From Coraliomargarita algicola (GTDB lineage: Bacteria > Verrucomicrobiota > Verrucomicrobiia > Opitutales > Coraliomargaritaceae), in NCBI RefSeq assembly GCF_033878955.1, contig NZ_CP138858.1, forward strand, positions 1,612,001 through 1,676,000: 64,000 nt of DNA, written 5' to 3'. A model generated the notes under the pieces. The model had not been told where the DNA came from. It searched no databases and saw only the letters and a list, made by a program, of their open reading frames with translations. Made by a program: the position numbers and the translations under genes. Below are positions 9,801 through 17,333 of the stretch, one piece after another; within the stretch, counting starts at the first letter, position 1, and the number at the start of each line of letters is the position of its first letter.

Positions 9801-10548
9801 CAACCGGCATGCCGATATGCTGCATCGCCGCATCCGAGCTATAGACCTCTTTCTCGCCGCGCTCGAACAAGGACTTCACCCAGGCCGGATCGAGGCCTTT
9901 ATCCTCTGGAATAAGCGTCAGGTAAACATTCTCGATGCTTTCGGCGGGCACGATCCGTTGGTTGGCCCCCAGCTCTACCGAGAGTTCCTGAAACGCGGTA
10001 TTCTCACCGCCGCCGCGATTGGAAATCAGTGCAGGTGCCCACACGATCCAGCGGTAGGATCCGAGCGACTGCTGGAGAGGCGCACGCAGGGAAGCTGCGG
10101 AATATTGGGTCGAGGCCCCGCCAGTATCGATCGTGCCGAGCGCAGTAAACTTGGAAAGATCCCAACCGGGATCGGAGGTAGCATTGCTGCCGTAGAGTGA
10201 AAGCTTCTGGGCGCCGCGCACTCTTCCCTCGTTATACGACCAACTGGTAATGGCCGCGACAGGCTGCACACGACCCAGATCCATCTTATAGGCCCCGTCC
10301 TTGACACCATTATTGAAGACCGGCCCAAACCCTTCAGCGAGCGCTCCATCGACCAAGGTTTCGAGTGAATTATCGACGACCTTCTGGTTGGCCGTCACCC
10401 TGCCGACAGGAGTCGTAGGTAAGGGAAGATGGCTGAAGCCGCTTGGGCTATTGACTTTTTCAATACAAACCATCGGGTCAGCGTGTGCTTGAAAGGTGCC
10501 CGCGATCATTGTCGTGGTGAACAAAGCGAGTAGTGAGTGTTTCTTCAT
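6892..10548 (-). CDS. GH116-like glycoside hydrolase with N-terminal discoidin-like module
   Basis: The product is 1218 residues long with a signal peptide (about 1-23). Residues 27-195 form the module shared with the neighbouring sulfatase and beta-helix protein. From about 235 the sequence IGMPVGGLFAGTVYLSGDG is typical of the N-terminal domain of GH116/DUF608 (bile-acid beta-glucosidase-like) enzymes. The C-terminal (alpha/alpha)6 part contains RFWGWEGVSSCAGTCSHVW and GKFSWSITQYVAGLRAAEAM. The middle (about 440-640) has an inserted beta-rich segment not typical of short family members. Characterised GH116 enzymes act on beta-glucosides, xylosides and GlcNAc; the linkage cut here is unknown. 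It is the second gene of the operon, 48 bp after the beta-helix gene. Confidence 0.83.
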   Translation of the reverse strand: MKKHSLLALFTTTMIAGTFQAHADPMVCIEKVNSPSGFSHLPLPTTPVGRVTANQKVVDNSLETLVDGALAEGFGPVFNNGVKDGAYKMDLGRVQPVAAITSWSYNEGRVRGAQKLSLYGSNATSDPGWDLSKFTALGTIDTGGASTQYSAASLRAPLQQSLGSYRWIVWAPALISNRGGGENTAFQELSVELGANQRIVPAESIENVYLTLIPEDKGLDPAWVKSLFERGEKEVYSSDAAMQHIGMPVGGLFAGTVYLSGDGRLFNWDIFNKESLGILPGRMEFEGRNRPWDNGALYVAPMKPEQPFHQGFTIRANGKEVSLDAKGFKDVTFNGQYPRALVSFQGAELPVSAQLEAFSPFIPMNPDDSELPATVMHYTVKNEGAQPLDLTLAGSLENAVSFISRDYKTGQIRNRVVDQNGFVGVECSVYSYDTVVRDSPREAIPFETFDADAAQRWTGTGSAFGKSPFGDNSEGRVNTLTFEPKEGEALSGNEQRQANQRIGGLTGTLTSRPFKIERQFITASVAGAADLTKVGLYVLVDGEVVASTSGSYSNNLIPVTLDVSRFEGKMATLEIRDHEKPQTPHLRTMAGIIVDDIVFTDTPAVPRTLLEDLPDFGTMSLALLGDGEVDASTTAANQQAEATAELGESLVGEVGRSVRLAPGEEATFTFVVSWFIPNYSNVHMPREHAGHHYASRFASSTEVTAYLLENSDRLFTQTRQWVDTWYNSSLPYWFLDRTMANTSTLATMTSQRFEDGRFWGWEGVSSCAGTCSHVWQYAQAVSRLFPSLERNTRDVADFGVGFSAQGGIGHRISMGGGLVADDGQLGRILSVYREHQMTTDNTFLEHMWPRVKKGMDYIIAKDKDQDGVLDGSYQNTLDGKWYGKFSWSITQYVAGLRAAEAMANEIGDTEYAQQCKHLADQGSTAVDELFNGEYFIQDKGDKPDSFGHGDGCFIDQVFGQSWAHWVGLGHIIDVDMQRSALRSIYRYNFISDFGPYREVFRNGRVYALPGDAGLLMCTWPKGPMGKGEDHIYFYEIMSGFEWQAASHMIFEGIDAPDLLEKGLIVSRAIHDRYSAELRNPYNEIECGDHYARAMASYGAYQAMCGYQYHGPKGELSFAPRLTPEDFRAAFTTAEGWGSFAQKVSGGRQFAVIDLGYGTLELKQLSLGKVKGTQANAVSVKIGGKVIPATLNYNEGNYVVHFDTTVSLQAGQRLEVAFN

Positions 10549-10596
10549 TTAGTTGTTTTGTAAGTTTGTATGTAAGTAAATTGTAGTGATCTGATC

Positions 10597-13503
10597 CTAG
10601 CGAACCTCGACCGAGAATTCCTGAAAAGCGGTATTCTCACCACCTCCGATTTCACTGACAGGGCTAACGGCCCAGGCAATCCAGCGGTAGCTTCCCAGTG
10701 ACTTCCCAGAGCGTGCGCGTAGCGATACCGCAGAGTAGTCTTTTCTGGTAAGGGCGGTCGTGTCGATCGACCCGAGCGCGGTAAACTTTCCGAGGTCCCA
10801 ACCGGGATCCTTCGAGTCATTACTGCCATAGATCGTCAGCATCTGAGCCCCGCGCGATCCACTTTGGTTGAACGACCAAGCGGTGACAGCGGAGAGATCC
10901 TTCACCGCGCCAAGGTCCATCCTGTATACGCCATTGCGAATGGTATTACCAAAGACGCACCCGAAATCATCAGCAAGCCTTCCATCCGTCAATACGGCCA
11001 CGGGCTCGTTGCTGGTCTTCGGCTTGGTAGTGATTGTACCGGAGGCTTTTGCCGCTAGTGGCAACTTCGAGAAACCGCCTGCTTCGTTACTGGTCTCCAC
11101 CACCACATCGCTATGGGGAACAATGCGCAGTTTCCCACTCTGTTGGTTGCGAACAACAGTCATCTCATAGGACTCCGCAGGCTTCGACGCCAGAATCTTG
11201 AAAAGGTCGGTGGTCGTACTGACCTTCTGCCCGTCGATTCTCTGAATCAGATCACCTGTCTTGAAGCCGGCTTGCGCCATGACCGATCCCGGGACGATAC
11301 GCTTGAGCGCGACTCCGCCATCCGACTTGGTGACGCCGTAAGCGGAGAACTCTTCCCCTTGTAGTGAATGCAGCGTCGCGCCCTGCCAGACCTGCGCTTG
11401 CGGAACAACCGCCGCCTTGTCAGGAGTCGGTTTAGCCTTGCTCGGCTTTGGTCCGAACGAGGGAGTCCTCGCGATGGCCTTCAACGACGGCTTCTTCACT
11501 CCGAATTGATCCATGGGGAAATTCTTGAACCCAACCGCGAAGGCCGGTGAGCCTTCTTTCACGGAAAAGTCACCATTCTCGGGATCCACGAATAAAGGGT
11601 CACCAACCTTAGAATCGGCATCCCAGTTGTATTTAGCCTGCAACTGTTTCAGCGTTACTTCGTTAGAGCTGTAGTAGAAGTTCCTGTTCACCAAGCCCTC
11701 CACTGTGACATCCTCTTTGATATAGGGCCCATTCGCCCTAGCCATGATGTTGGAATGCACGGAGTCATTACTATTCTGAAACCAAACATGTGAACTGAGA
11801 CCATTATTGATAATCACATTATTCCAGACACGGCGGCGGAAACCTTCACGCAACTTCAGGCCACCACAGAGCATCAGATTATTATAAATATCGTAGTTGC
11901 TGGACCCGTCATCCAAATCGATATCCCAGCCATGCTCGCAACGCCAGCGACTGTCTCGAATGACCGTGGTCTTTATGGCATCGAGAAACGGAAGGTCTGG
12001 TTCCTTATCGACTGCTGCCTGTGACGCCGTCAGGTGATCCGAGCGCCAATAGCGGTCGCGTCCCCAGGAGTTAAAGGAGCCGTGGTCGTGAGTCTCCAGC
12101 ACGGTATCGAACACATCCACACGCTCGATCAAATGTCCGCCCCAGGCACCGTCGCCAATATTGAGCCCCGCACGCGCGGTGTCGTAGATCGACGTATCTC
12201 GAATGGTAATCTCCATCGCCATGTCCATCATCACTCCGGCAGGCTGGCGCTCAGTGCGACCGATGCCATGAATCAGGCAATCCTCTACCACACCGAGAGA
12301 GGGATAGTTGTTGGTCTTCGGACCAGGCGTGCGGCTGATGCTCGCAAGGTCGTTCTTCTCGTTGTATTCAAAAAGTGGATTTCTCACGGCATCGGGATCC
12401 CCGACAAAGCAGACGCCACTGGCGCCGGAATCGTGAATATGGCAGCCCTTCACCAAAGTGCGTCGGTTGTAGTTGTTGACGAATATCGCGTTACCCCCAA
12501 CCTGATCGAATTCTGTATCCAGAATTTGGATATCTTCAGTGCCAGTCAGCATAAAGGCACCGCCACGGTAAATAGCCCAGTCCGAGCGTAACAATTGCTC
12601 TTTAGTGTCCATAAAGGTGCGCGCCGCATGACGCACCACGAATCCTTGAAGGGTGATGTGTTTCACAGGTGCGGACTCTGAACCTTGAAACTCGACGAGG
12701 TGACGCAAACGCACCACTTCGACAGTGGCAGAGTGCAAATCCGTTCCAGCCGCGGGCTTGTAGTAGAGCGTATCGGTTTTGGCGTTGTGATACCACTCCC
12801 CTTCCGCATCGAGCTCCTCAAAGATATTCTCCACCATTCGGAATTTCTCGTGCATTCCAGACTTGCGGTTGTTCTGCCAGCCTCCCTCATAAGTGACCTT
12901 GCCGGTCGCATCCTTGCCGGTAATGAGAAAATGGTAGCCACCCCAGCTAGCCCGGTGCATTCCGTGAATATAGCCGCCGGTCGGATCCGCCCAATTAGCG
13001 GCACGATCCTTCGAGAAAGCATCAGCAGAGTATCCCTGATAGGGCTCCGCTTTCTTATTCGGATCGTAATTCGGGTAACGTGCCATGCGCTGATTGCGGC
13101 CATTGATAAAGAGTTGGTCGATCTCCAAACCAGTCGGAGTCGTGGCCTGATAGATGCCGTCGCGATACGGTTGCCAGCTAAGGTTCAACTTCGAGCCACC
13201 ACTCAAGACCGCCCCCCCCTCATTTTCCGCCATAAAAACAACCGGGTAGGCCGCCGTCCCTGAATCAGCAGGCGTGAAGACCAGCGTCTCTGGCAGATAA
13301 TAGATACCATCGCCCACATGCACCGTAACCGGCGTTTTGCCTGCATGGGAGCGGACCAGCGCTTGCGCACGGGCCAGCGAGGCCACCGGGGCGGCTTGGC
13401 TCCCGCCATTGGAGTCCGAACCCGCAGGAGAGACATACAGATCCGCCGCATGGGCAAAGTTCGCAACAACCAGCATGCCCAGTAATAGTTTTGTTTTTAA
13501 CAT
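10597..13503 (-). CDS. Right-handed beta-helix protein with PDZ and discoidin-like module
   Basis: The frame is open from 13569, but the signal peptide MLKTKLLLGMLVVANFAHA begins at the ATG at 13503, which I take as the start (968 residues). DLYVSPAGSDSNGGSQ followed by repeated short beta-strand turns (about residues 20-620) fits a pectate-lyase-like right-handed beta-helix, a fold used by polysaccharide lyases and some glycosidases. Around 690-780 there is a PDZ-like domain (GVALKRIVPGSVMAQAGFKTG), and the last about 175 residues are the module shared with two other operon proteins. The protein is probably exported and acts on, or holds, the glycan. It is the first gene of the operon, with an operator-promoter at 13620-13666. 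A lyase activity is possible but not shown. Confidence 0.8.
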   Translation of the reverse strand: MLKTKLLLGMLVVANFAHAADLYVSPAGSDSNGGSQAAPVASLARAQALVRSHAGKTPVTVHVGDGIYYLPETLVFTPADSGTAAYPVVFMAENEGGAVLSGGSKLNLSWQPYRDGIYQATTPTGLEIDQLFINGRNQRMARYPNYDPNKKAEPYQGYSADAFSKDRAANWADPTGGYIHGMHRASWGGYHFLITGKDATGKVTYEGGWQNNRKSGMHEKFRMVENIFEELDAEGEWYHNAKTDTLYYKPAAGTDLHSATVEVVRLRHLVEFQGSESAPVKHITLQGFVVRHAARTFMDTKEQLLRSDWAIYRGGAFMLTGTEDIQILDTEFDQVGGNAIFVNNYNRRTLVKGCHIHDSGASGVCFVGDPDAVRNPLFEYNEKNDLASISRTPGPKTNNYPSLGVVEDCLIHGIGRTERQPAGVMMDMAMEITIRDTSIYDTARAGLNIGDGAWGGHLIERVDVFDTVLETHDHGSFNSWGRDRYWRSDHLTASQAAVDKEPDLPFLDAIKTTVIRDSRWRCEHGWDIDLDDGSSNYDIYNNLMLCGGLKLREGFRRRVWNNVIINNGLSSHVWFQNSNDSVHSNIMARANGPYIKEDVTVEGLVNRNFYYSSNEVTLKQLQAKYNWDADSKVGDPLFVDPENGDFSVKEGSPAFAVGFKNFPMDQFGVKKPSLKAIARTPSFGPKPSKAKPTPDKAAVVPQAQVWQGATLHSLQGEEFSAYGVTKSDGGVALKRIVPGSVMAQAGFKTGDLIQRIDGQKVSTTTDLFKILASKPAESYEMTVVRNQQSGKLRIVPHSDVVVETSNEAGGFSKLPLAAKASGTITTKPKTSNEPVAVLTDGRLADDFGCVFGNTIRNGVYRMDLGAVKDLSAVTAWSFNQSGSRGAQMLTIYGSNDSKDPGWDLGKFTALGSIDTTALTRKDYSAVSLRARSGKSLGSYRWIAWAVSPVSEIGGGENTAFQEFSVEVR

Positions 13504-13619
13504 AGTTTCTAATGGATCAAAGGAAAAGCGCGGTGTCGCTGAGGTATATTTTAAAATCATATGATACAAATTCAGCGGTTCTTCAGAACTCGTTGGACGA
13601 CTAAAAATAACATCTTTCC

Positions 13620-13666
13620 ATACTATCAGCTTTTAGAGCGCTTGTCTTGTCACCGTAATGGGTGAC
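13620..13666 (-). promoter_or_regulatory. Promoter with palindromic operator, site 2
   Basis: The plus strand carries GTCACCGTAATGGGTGAC at 13649-13666. Reading the minus strand, it abuts a -35-like AAGACA (13648-13643), a 17-bp spacer and a -10-like TAGTAT (13625-13620). The arrangement is identical to site 1, including the same -10 hexamer. It lies about 117 bp upstream of the ATG at 13503 and is the likely promoter of the whole operon down to the fucosidase. Confidence 0.75.
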
Positions 13667-13852
13667 CCTCTGCCAATCGGAACTCTTAATCCTAAAAGAG
13701 CCGTTGAGTGTCATCATCCATCAGTATGGAGAGTTCCTCGTGATTTCATCAAAACCATCATCTCCCCCTGCTCGCCCAACATGCTCACCGTAACCGCGAA
13801 GATCGAAGAAGGGGGCCGAAATCCTATCACCCCACAACGGCGCGTTGAGCGC

Positions 13853-13889
13853 AAAAAAGTCCGGCACACTTTCTCAAGCGTGCCGGACT
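13853..13889 (-). terminator. Rho-independent terminator of the PEP-CTERM gene
   Basis: On the minus strand a 10-bp stem AGTCCGGCAC/GTGCCGGACT with a 12-nt loop is followed by six T residues. It lies about 100 bp after the stop of the PEP-CTERM gene and before the operator of the next operon. Confidence 0.85.
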
Positions 13890-13986
13890 CAACCATCGGC
13901 CCCCTATAAGCTGATGATTAACCCTAATAATAAATAAGTTAAGCGAATCATCGAGTGTTCGCGCTCGCGACGTCCATTCGACAAGC

Positions 13987-14718
13987 TCAGGAGCTGCGAC
14001 GGCGAAGCATCACACCCAGCAAGCCGGTGAGACCGGCAAGCAAGGCGAAGCTGCCTGGCTCTGGAATGATTTGAAAGGAATCAATACTTGAAAGCGTTCC
14101 ATTCGCTCGAGTGTCAGCGAAAATACCGACAACATCCGCGTCAGTTATTTGCCCGACACGAGTTGAAACAATTGTGCGGGTAGCACCAGTATAGTAGCCT
14201 ACCTCATAAGTGTCCGTCGCAGTCCGAGCAATGAAAAGCGTATCGGCACCTGTAATAGTTCCAAATTGGCTAGCAATGGCAGTGGTGCCATTAAAACCAG
14301 TGGAAAAGCTACTAGCAGACCCACTCTTGTTATAGTGCGTGAGGAAGTCCTGGCGCACATTAAACACCGGAGCGGTGCCACCGACGTAAATACCAAAAGA
14401 ATCATTCGCATTATTTCCGGAAATAGGAAGCGTCAGAGTAATTTGAGCTTCCTCGCCGACAGCCACGCTGGCACCGGAGCGGATATAGGCATGTTGCTCG
14501 ATGGCATCGAAATTAGTGGTAACCAATTCCAGCTGGTCAGAGCCATTCACCTGCCAAGTGGATGTATTTTGGGTGCCGGTGTTACCGTTGTCCAGAATGA
14601 CCGTATGGGTCCAGTTATCCAGTGCATTGACCCCAGTAAAGTCGTCAAAAAGGGTCGCGGCGGACAAAGAGCCACCGAGGCCTGCGAGCATTGCTATGAT
14701 ACTAAGTTGCTTTTTCAT
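13987..14718 (-). CDS. PEP-CTERM sorting-domain protein, exported
   Basis: The open frame extends to 14784, but the signal peptide MKKQLSIIAMLAGLGGSLSA starts at the ATG at 14718 (243 residues), and the promoter lies just upstream of that at 14788-14834. The C-terminus has the PEP motif (PEPGSFALLAGL), a hydrophobic segment and an RRR tail, the signal recognised by exosortase. The body resembles a beta-sandwich similar to concanavalin-like domains. Such proteins are processed and released to, or anchored at, the cell surface; here it may act in glycan or particle binding. It shares its operator with the degradation operon. A decayed duplicate lies at 18767-19246. No enzymatic function can be assigned. 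Confidence 0.88.
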   Translation of the reverse strand: MKKQLSIIAMLAGLGGSLSAATLFDDFTGVNALDNWTHTVILDNGNTGTQNTSTWQVNGSDQLELVTTNFDAIEQHAYIRSGASVAVGEEAQITLTLPISGNNANDSFGIYVGGTAPVFNVRQDFLTHYNKSGSASSFSTGFNGTTAIASQFGTITGADTLFIARTATDTYEVGYYTGATRTIVSTRVGQITDADVVGIFADTRANGTLSSIDSFQIIPEPGSFALLAGLTGLLGVMLRRRSS

Positions 14719-14787
14719 TGTTGTATTACGTAGTTTGGGATAATAATTTTTTATTTGCCTAGAGACGAATAACTCCAGACTCACACT

Positions 14788-14834
14788 AGAATATCGTTAT
14801 ATATAAGATTTGTATAGTCACCTGATTAGGTGAC
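14788..14834 (-). promoter_or_regulatory. Promoter with palindromic operator, site 3
   Basis: GTCACCTGATTAGGTGAC lies at 14817-14834 on the plus strand. On the minus strand it abuts a -35-like TATACA (14816-14811), a 17-bp spacer and a -10-like TATTCT (14793-14788), about 70 bp before the ATG of the PEP-CTERM gene at 14718. Confidence 0.72.
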
Positions 14835-14857
14835 AGAGCCATAGGCAGTGAAATGTG

Positions 14858-15350
14858 CTTTACGTATTGCTCAACTGCTCGAAGCAGGAGCTTTTCGCCG
14901 AGAAAAATATAATGATCGAGGCACCCTGTCTTGATTGGTTTCACGAAGCGCTCGGCATATCCATTCTGTTGCGGTCTCCCTACCCGTGTTCGAATGACTT
15001 CAACTCCTGAGCCTTCAAGTATACTTCGGTATTCTTTGGTAAACAGCACATCGCGATCACAAATAAAATATTTCATGTCACGCAGGAATCCGTCTTCAAC
15101 ATCGCTTAGGTTACGTGCAACTTGCGCCATAACTTCACCATTCACCTGACATCCGATATGAGCGATCTCTACTTTTCGCTTAGCCAGAGACATTACAAAA
15201 ATACATGAAAGCGCACTAAGCCACGTTTTGTCCATGCTTCGACATTCAAAAAGTCAGCCACTGCCATAACATCCATATGCGTACGCACGAACGTTTGCTG
15301 TTCATGCCGCCCAAAGGGCCCCCGCACTCACATCCCTGTCAATCAAACGC
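14858..15350 (-). pseudogene. Integrase-core transposase remnant
   Basis: The minus strand encodes the middle of an rve-type transposase: AHIGCQVNGEVMAQVARN, then FICDRDVLFTKEY and RTRVGRPQQNGYAERFV. These align by eye with the interrupted transposase gene at 22831-25824. The N-terminal third is missing and homology stops after EQYVKH near 14858, right beside operator site 3. The frame from 14786 to 15235 is therefore not an active gene. Upstream of 15235 homology continues in a shifted frame. Confidence 0.8.
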
Positions 15351-15360
15351 ATGGGGCGAA

Positions 15361-15438
15361 CTAATCCAATAACTTCACCCCACAGGTCAGACACAGGCCA
15401 AGTGTAGCGAGTGACAATTTTAATGCGTTATTTTTCAT
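15361..15438 (-). pseudogene. Signal-peptide remnant of a truncated gene
   Basis: An ATG at 15438 opens a 25-residue frame (MKNNALKLSLATLGLCLTCG...) that looks like a secretion signal and then stops at 15361, where the transposase remnant begins. It sits 46 bp after the sulfatase stop. I read it as the start of a further exported protein of this operon, cut off by the insertion. The evidence is only the signal-like composition. Confidence 0.35.
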
Positions 15439-15484
15439 AGTAATCTTCTAATCAGGAAGCATCCTGCTAGATGCTCTGCTAATT

Positions 15485-16915
15485 TTACTTAATGTAAGGA
15501 ATGGTTCCGCGGCCATCGACTTTGTAGCCCCATTTTTTGATGTATGCTTCACCGGGCATAAATTCGTCGGATCGTTCTGCTAGTTTTTGCGTAAGCATCG
15601 CATCGAGTTTTTTTAGCACAGGTTCCGCATCGGGCGAGTCGACAAGGTTGGTTGTTTGATACGGATCTTTTTTGTTATCAAAAAGGAGCCACGGACCTTT
15701 GAGATCGCGCGCGTAGGTGTATTGCCGCGTGCGGAGGCCACGGTATTCGCGCCCGCCGTTGCCACGATGCCAGGACCCGAACGGAGTGATGCATTCAATC
15801 AGCGCCGCGTCATTGCTGGGCTCGGATTCGCCCGTCAGAACGCGGGAATAGTCGCTACCTTCCACACCTTCGGGAATTGGGAGGCTGCTGAGTCCGAGGA
15901 GTGTAGGCATGATATCCGGCGAGCCGATCGGCATATCGATTTCCCGCCCGTCGCAGCGGGCTGGATAACGCACCAACAATGGGACTCGAGTCGATTCGTC
16001 GTATGGCTGCTGTTTGCGTTGTTCGCTGTGCGAATAGAGCATATCGCCATGGTCGGAGGTGAAAACGAGGATCGTGTTGTCGCGAATACCCGCCTCATCA
16101 AGTGTCGCCATTAGATCGCCGAGGCATTCGTCGAGCGCGATAATATGGGCGTAGTAGCCCGCGAGATCTTTGCGCGCTCTTTTTGCATTTGCGGCGGGGA
16201 CATTGGGGCGAAGTTGAATCTTCGACACCGGAAACTGCTTTTTATATTTAGCGGGCGCGGTGTTGTACGGGTCGTGCGGCGCCCCCCAAGAGAGAACGGC
16301 CATAAACGGCTTTTGGGTTTGAGCGTGCTCGATAATATAGCGCTGCATGTCGCGGGTCTGCGCGATGGCGTCGTAACCCTCCCATTTTTTCTTTTTGAGA
16401 TCGTTCCCTGCGTAGTAGGCGGAGTTGTTGTTGTAGTTGTGCGTGCATTCGAGCACTTTCCAGTAATCAAAACCGTGCCGCCGCTCTTCAGGAATATAAG
16501 CCGAGCGTCCGTGCCCGTCGATGTGCCATTTACCGACATAGGCGGTGTCATAGCCCGCCGCTTTATAGACTTTGCCGATGGTTGTGAGCTCCGGATTAAG
16601 CGGCGCGTCGTTCATGAAAAGGCCATGAGACAGCGCATATTGCCCCGTCAGCAAGCTGGCGCGATACGGCGTACACACGGGCATGGTCGAAACCGCGTTG
16701 ACTAAATTAACCCCCTCTTTCGCCAGCCGATCCAGATGCGGCGTTTTCCCCAGCAGATTCGGGTCGCCCGCATAGCCCGTCGCTTGACCTCGCCACTGAT
16801 CGGCAAATACAAACAGAAGATTGGGCCGCTGCTCCGCAACGGCTGAGCAAAGCGAAGCGAGCGTGATGACCGCGGCGGCGACGTGTAGGCGTATCTCAAA
16901 TAGTTTCAGCATCAT
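15485..16915 (-). CDS. S1 sulfatase, exported
   Basis: The product has 476 residues with a signal peptide (about 1-28). The sulfatase core is complete: metal-site LLFVFADQWRG, the modification motif CTPYR (C81) and an alkaline-phosphatase-like LVFTSDHGDM. The motif has Tyr where most family members have Ser (CxPSR); the C-x-P-x-R core needed by formylglycine-generating enzymes is kept, and CTPYR sulfatases are common in marine Planctomycetes and Verrucomicrobiota. It lacks the discoidin-like module of the other sulfatase. It is downstream of the NCS1 permease and a broken sulfatase fragment. Two adjacent ATG codons (16915, 16912) are possible starts. Confidence 0.92.
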   Translation of the reverse strand: MMLKLFEIRLHVAAAVITLASLCSAVAEQRPNLLFVFADQWRGQATGYAGDPNLLGKTPHLDRLAKEGVNLVNAVSTMPVCTPYRASLLTGQYALSHGLFMNDAPLNPELTTIGKVYKAAGYDTAYVGKWHIDGHGRSAYIPEERRHGFDYWKVLECTHNYNNNSAYYAGNDLKKKKWEGYDAIAQTRDMQRYIIEHAQTQKPFMAVLSWGAPHDPYNTAPAKYKKQFPVSKIQLRPNVPAANAKRARKDLAGYYAHIIALDECLGDLMATLDEAGIRDNTILVFTSDHGDMLYSHSEQRKQQPYDESTRVPLLVRYPARCDGREIDMPIGSPDIMPTLLGLSSLPIPEGVEGSDYSRVLTGESEPSNDAALIECITPFGSWHRGNGGREYRGLRTRQYTYARDLKGPWLLFDNKKDPYQTTNLVDSPDAEPVLKKLDAMLTQKLAERSDEFMPGEAYIKKWGYKVDGRGTIPYIK

Positions 16916-16955
16916 TTGTTCCTTTTTCTGATTTCGGGGAGAGTTGTCAGGTAGC

Positions 16956-17108
16956 TATCAAGCGTCGGGGTTTGAATAAGCTCGTTGCCCTAACAGCCGA
17001 GCACATCGCTGCGCTGATCATCCGCAAGAATGCAGAGAATGTTTTTGGGTGCCACCGCAGAAAGTCGCCCCCCCCGAAGAGGGCAAGGGAAAGGAGGAAG
17101 AATTTCAT
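16956..17108 (-). pseudogene. Sulfatase N-terminal fragment, frameshifted
   Basis: From an ATG at 17108 the minus strand reads a signal peptide MKFFLLSLALFGGG. After a run of eight G (near 17070-17077) the frame changes, and the next frame continues APKNILCILADDQRSDVLGC, the first beta-strand and metal ligands of a sulfatase. A TAG then replaces the usual Tyr codon before GNELIQTPTLDS. Homology ends about 40 bp before the complete sulfatase. The gene is dead by a frameshift, a nonsense change and a deletion. Confidence 0.72.
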
Positions 17109-17162
17109 TTTCTTGGTACGACAGTGAACATGTACTGGCAGGCTGTGATATTGGGCGATGAT

Positions 17163-17333
17163 CTACTCGGAGTTCCACATCCAGAGCGACGCGGTGACGA
17201 ACCAGACCAAGGTTCCGACCGCAAGCAGGCTCTTGAGCAGATCCTCGCCAATAGTGTTGGAGAAATAAAGGAAAGGCGGGATGATGATCAGCAGTAGCGA
17301 GATCCAACTTATAGGTTTGCAGATAGCTTTCAT
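17163..17333 (-). CDS. Small membrane protein coupled to NCS1 permease
   Basis: The ATG at 17333 overlaps the TGA stop of the permease (ATGA), which implies translational coupling. The 57-residue product has two hydrophobic segments (ISWISLLLIIIPPFLYF and a second near AVGTLVWFVTASLWMW) separated by a short polar loop. I do not recognise a named family. The tight coupling suggests an accessory subunit or regulator of the transporter. The frame is open further upstream to 17471, but that part overlaps the permease and has no coding character. Confidence 0.6.
   Translation of the reverse strand: MKAICKPISWISLLLIIIPPFLYFSNTIGEDLLKSLLAVGTLVWFVTASLWMWNSE

Noticed and set aside
14786..15235. 149-residue frame as an intact transposase gene
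   Set aside because: N-terminal region missing, C-terminal homology ends early; it is a remnant.
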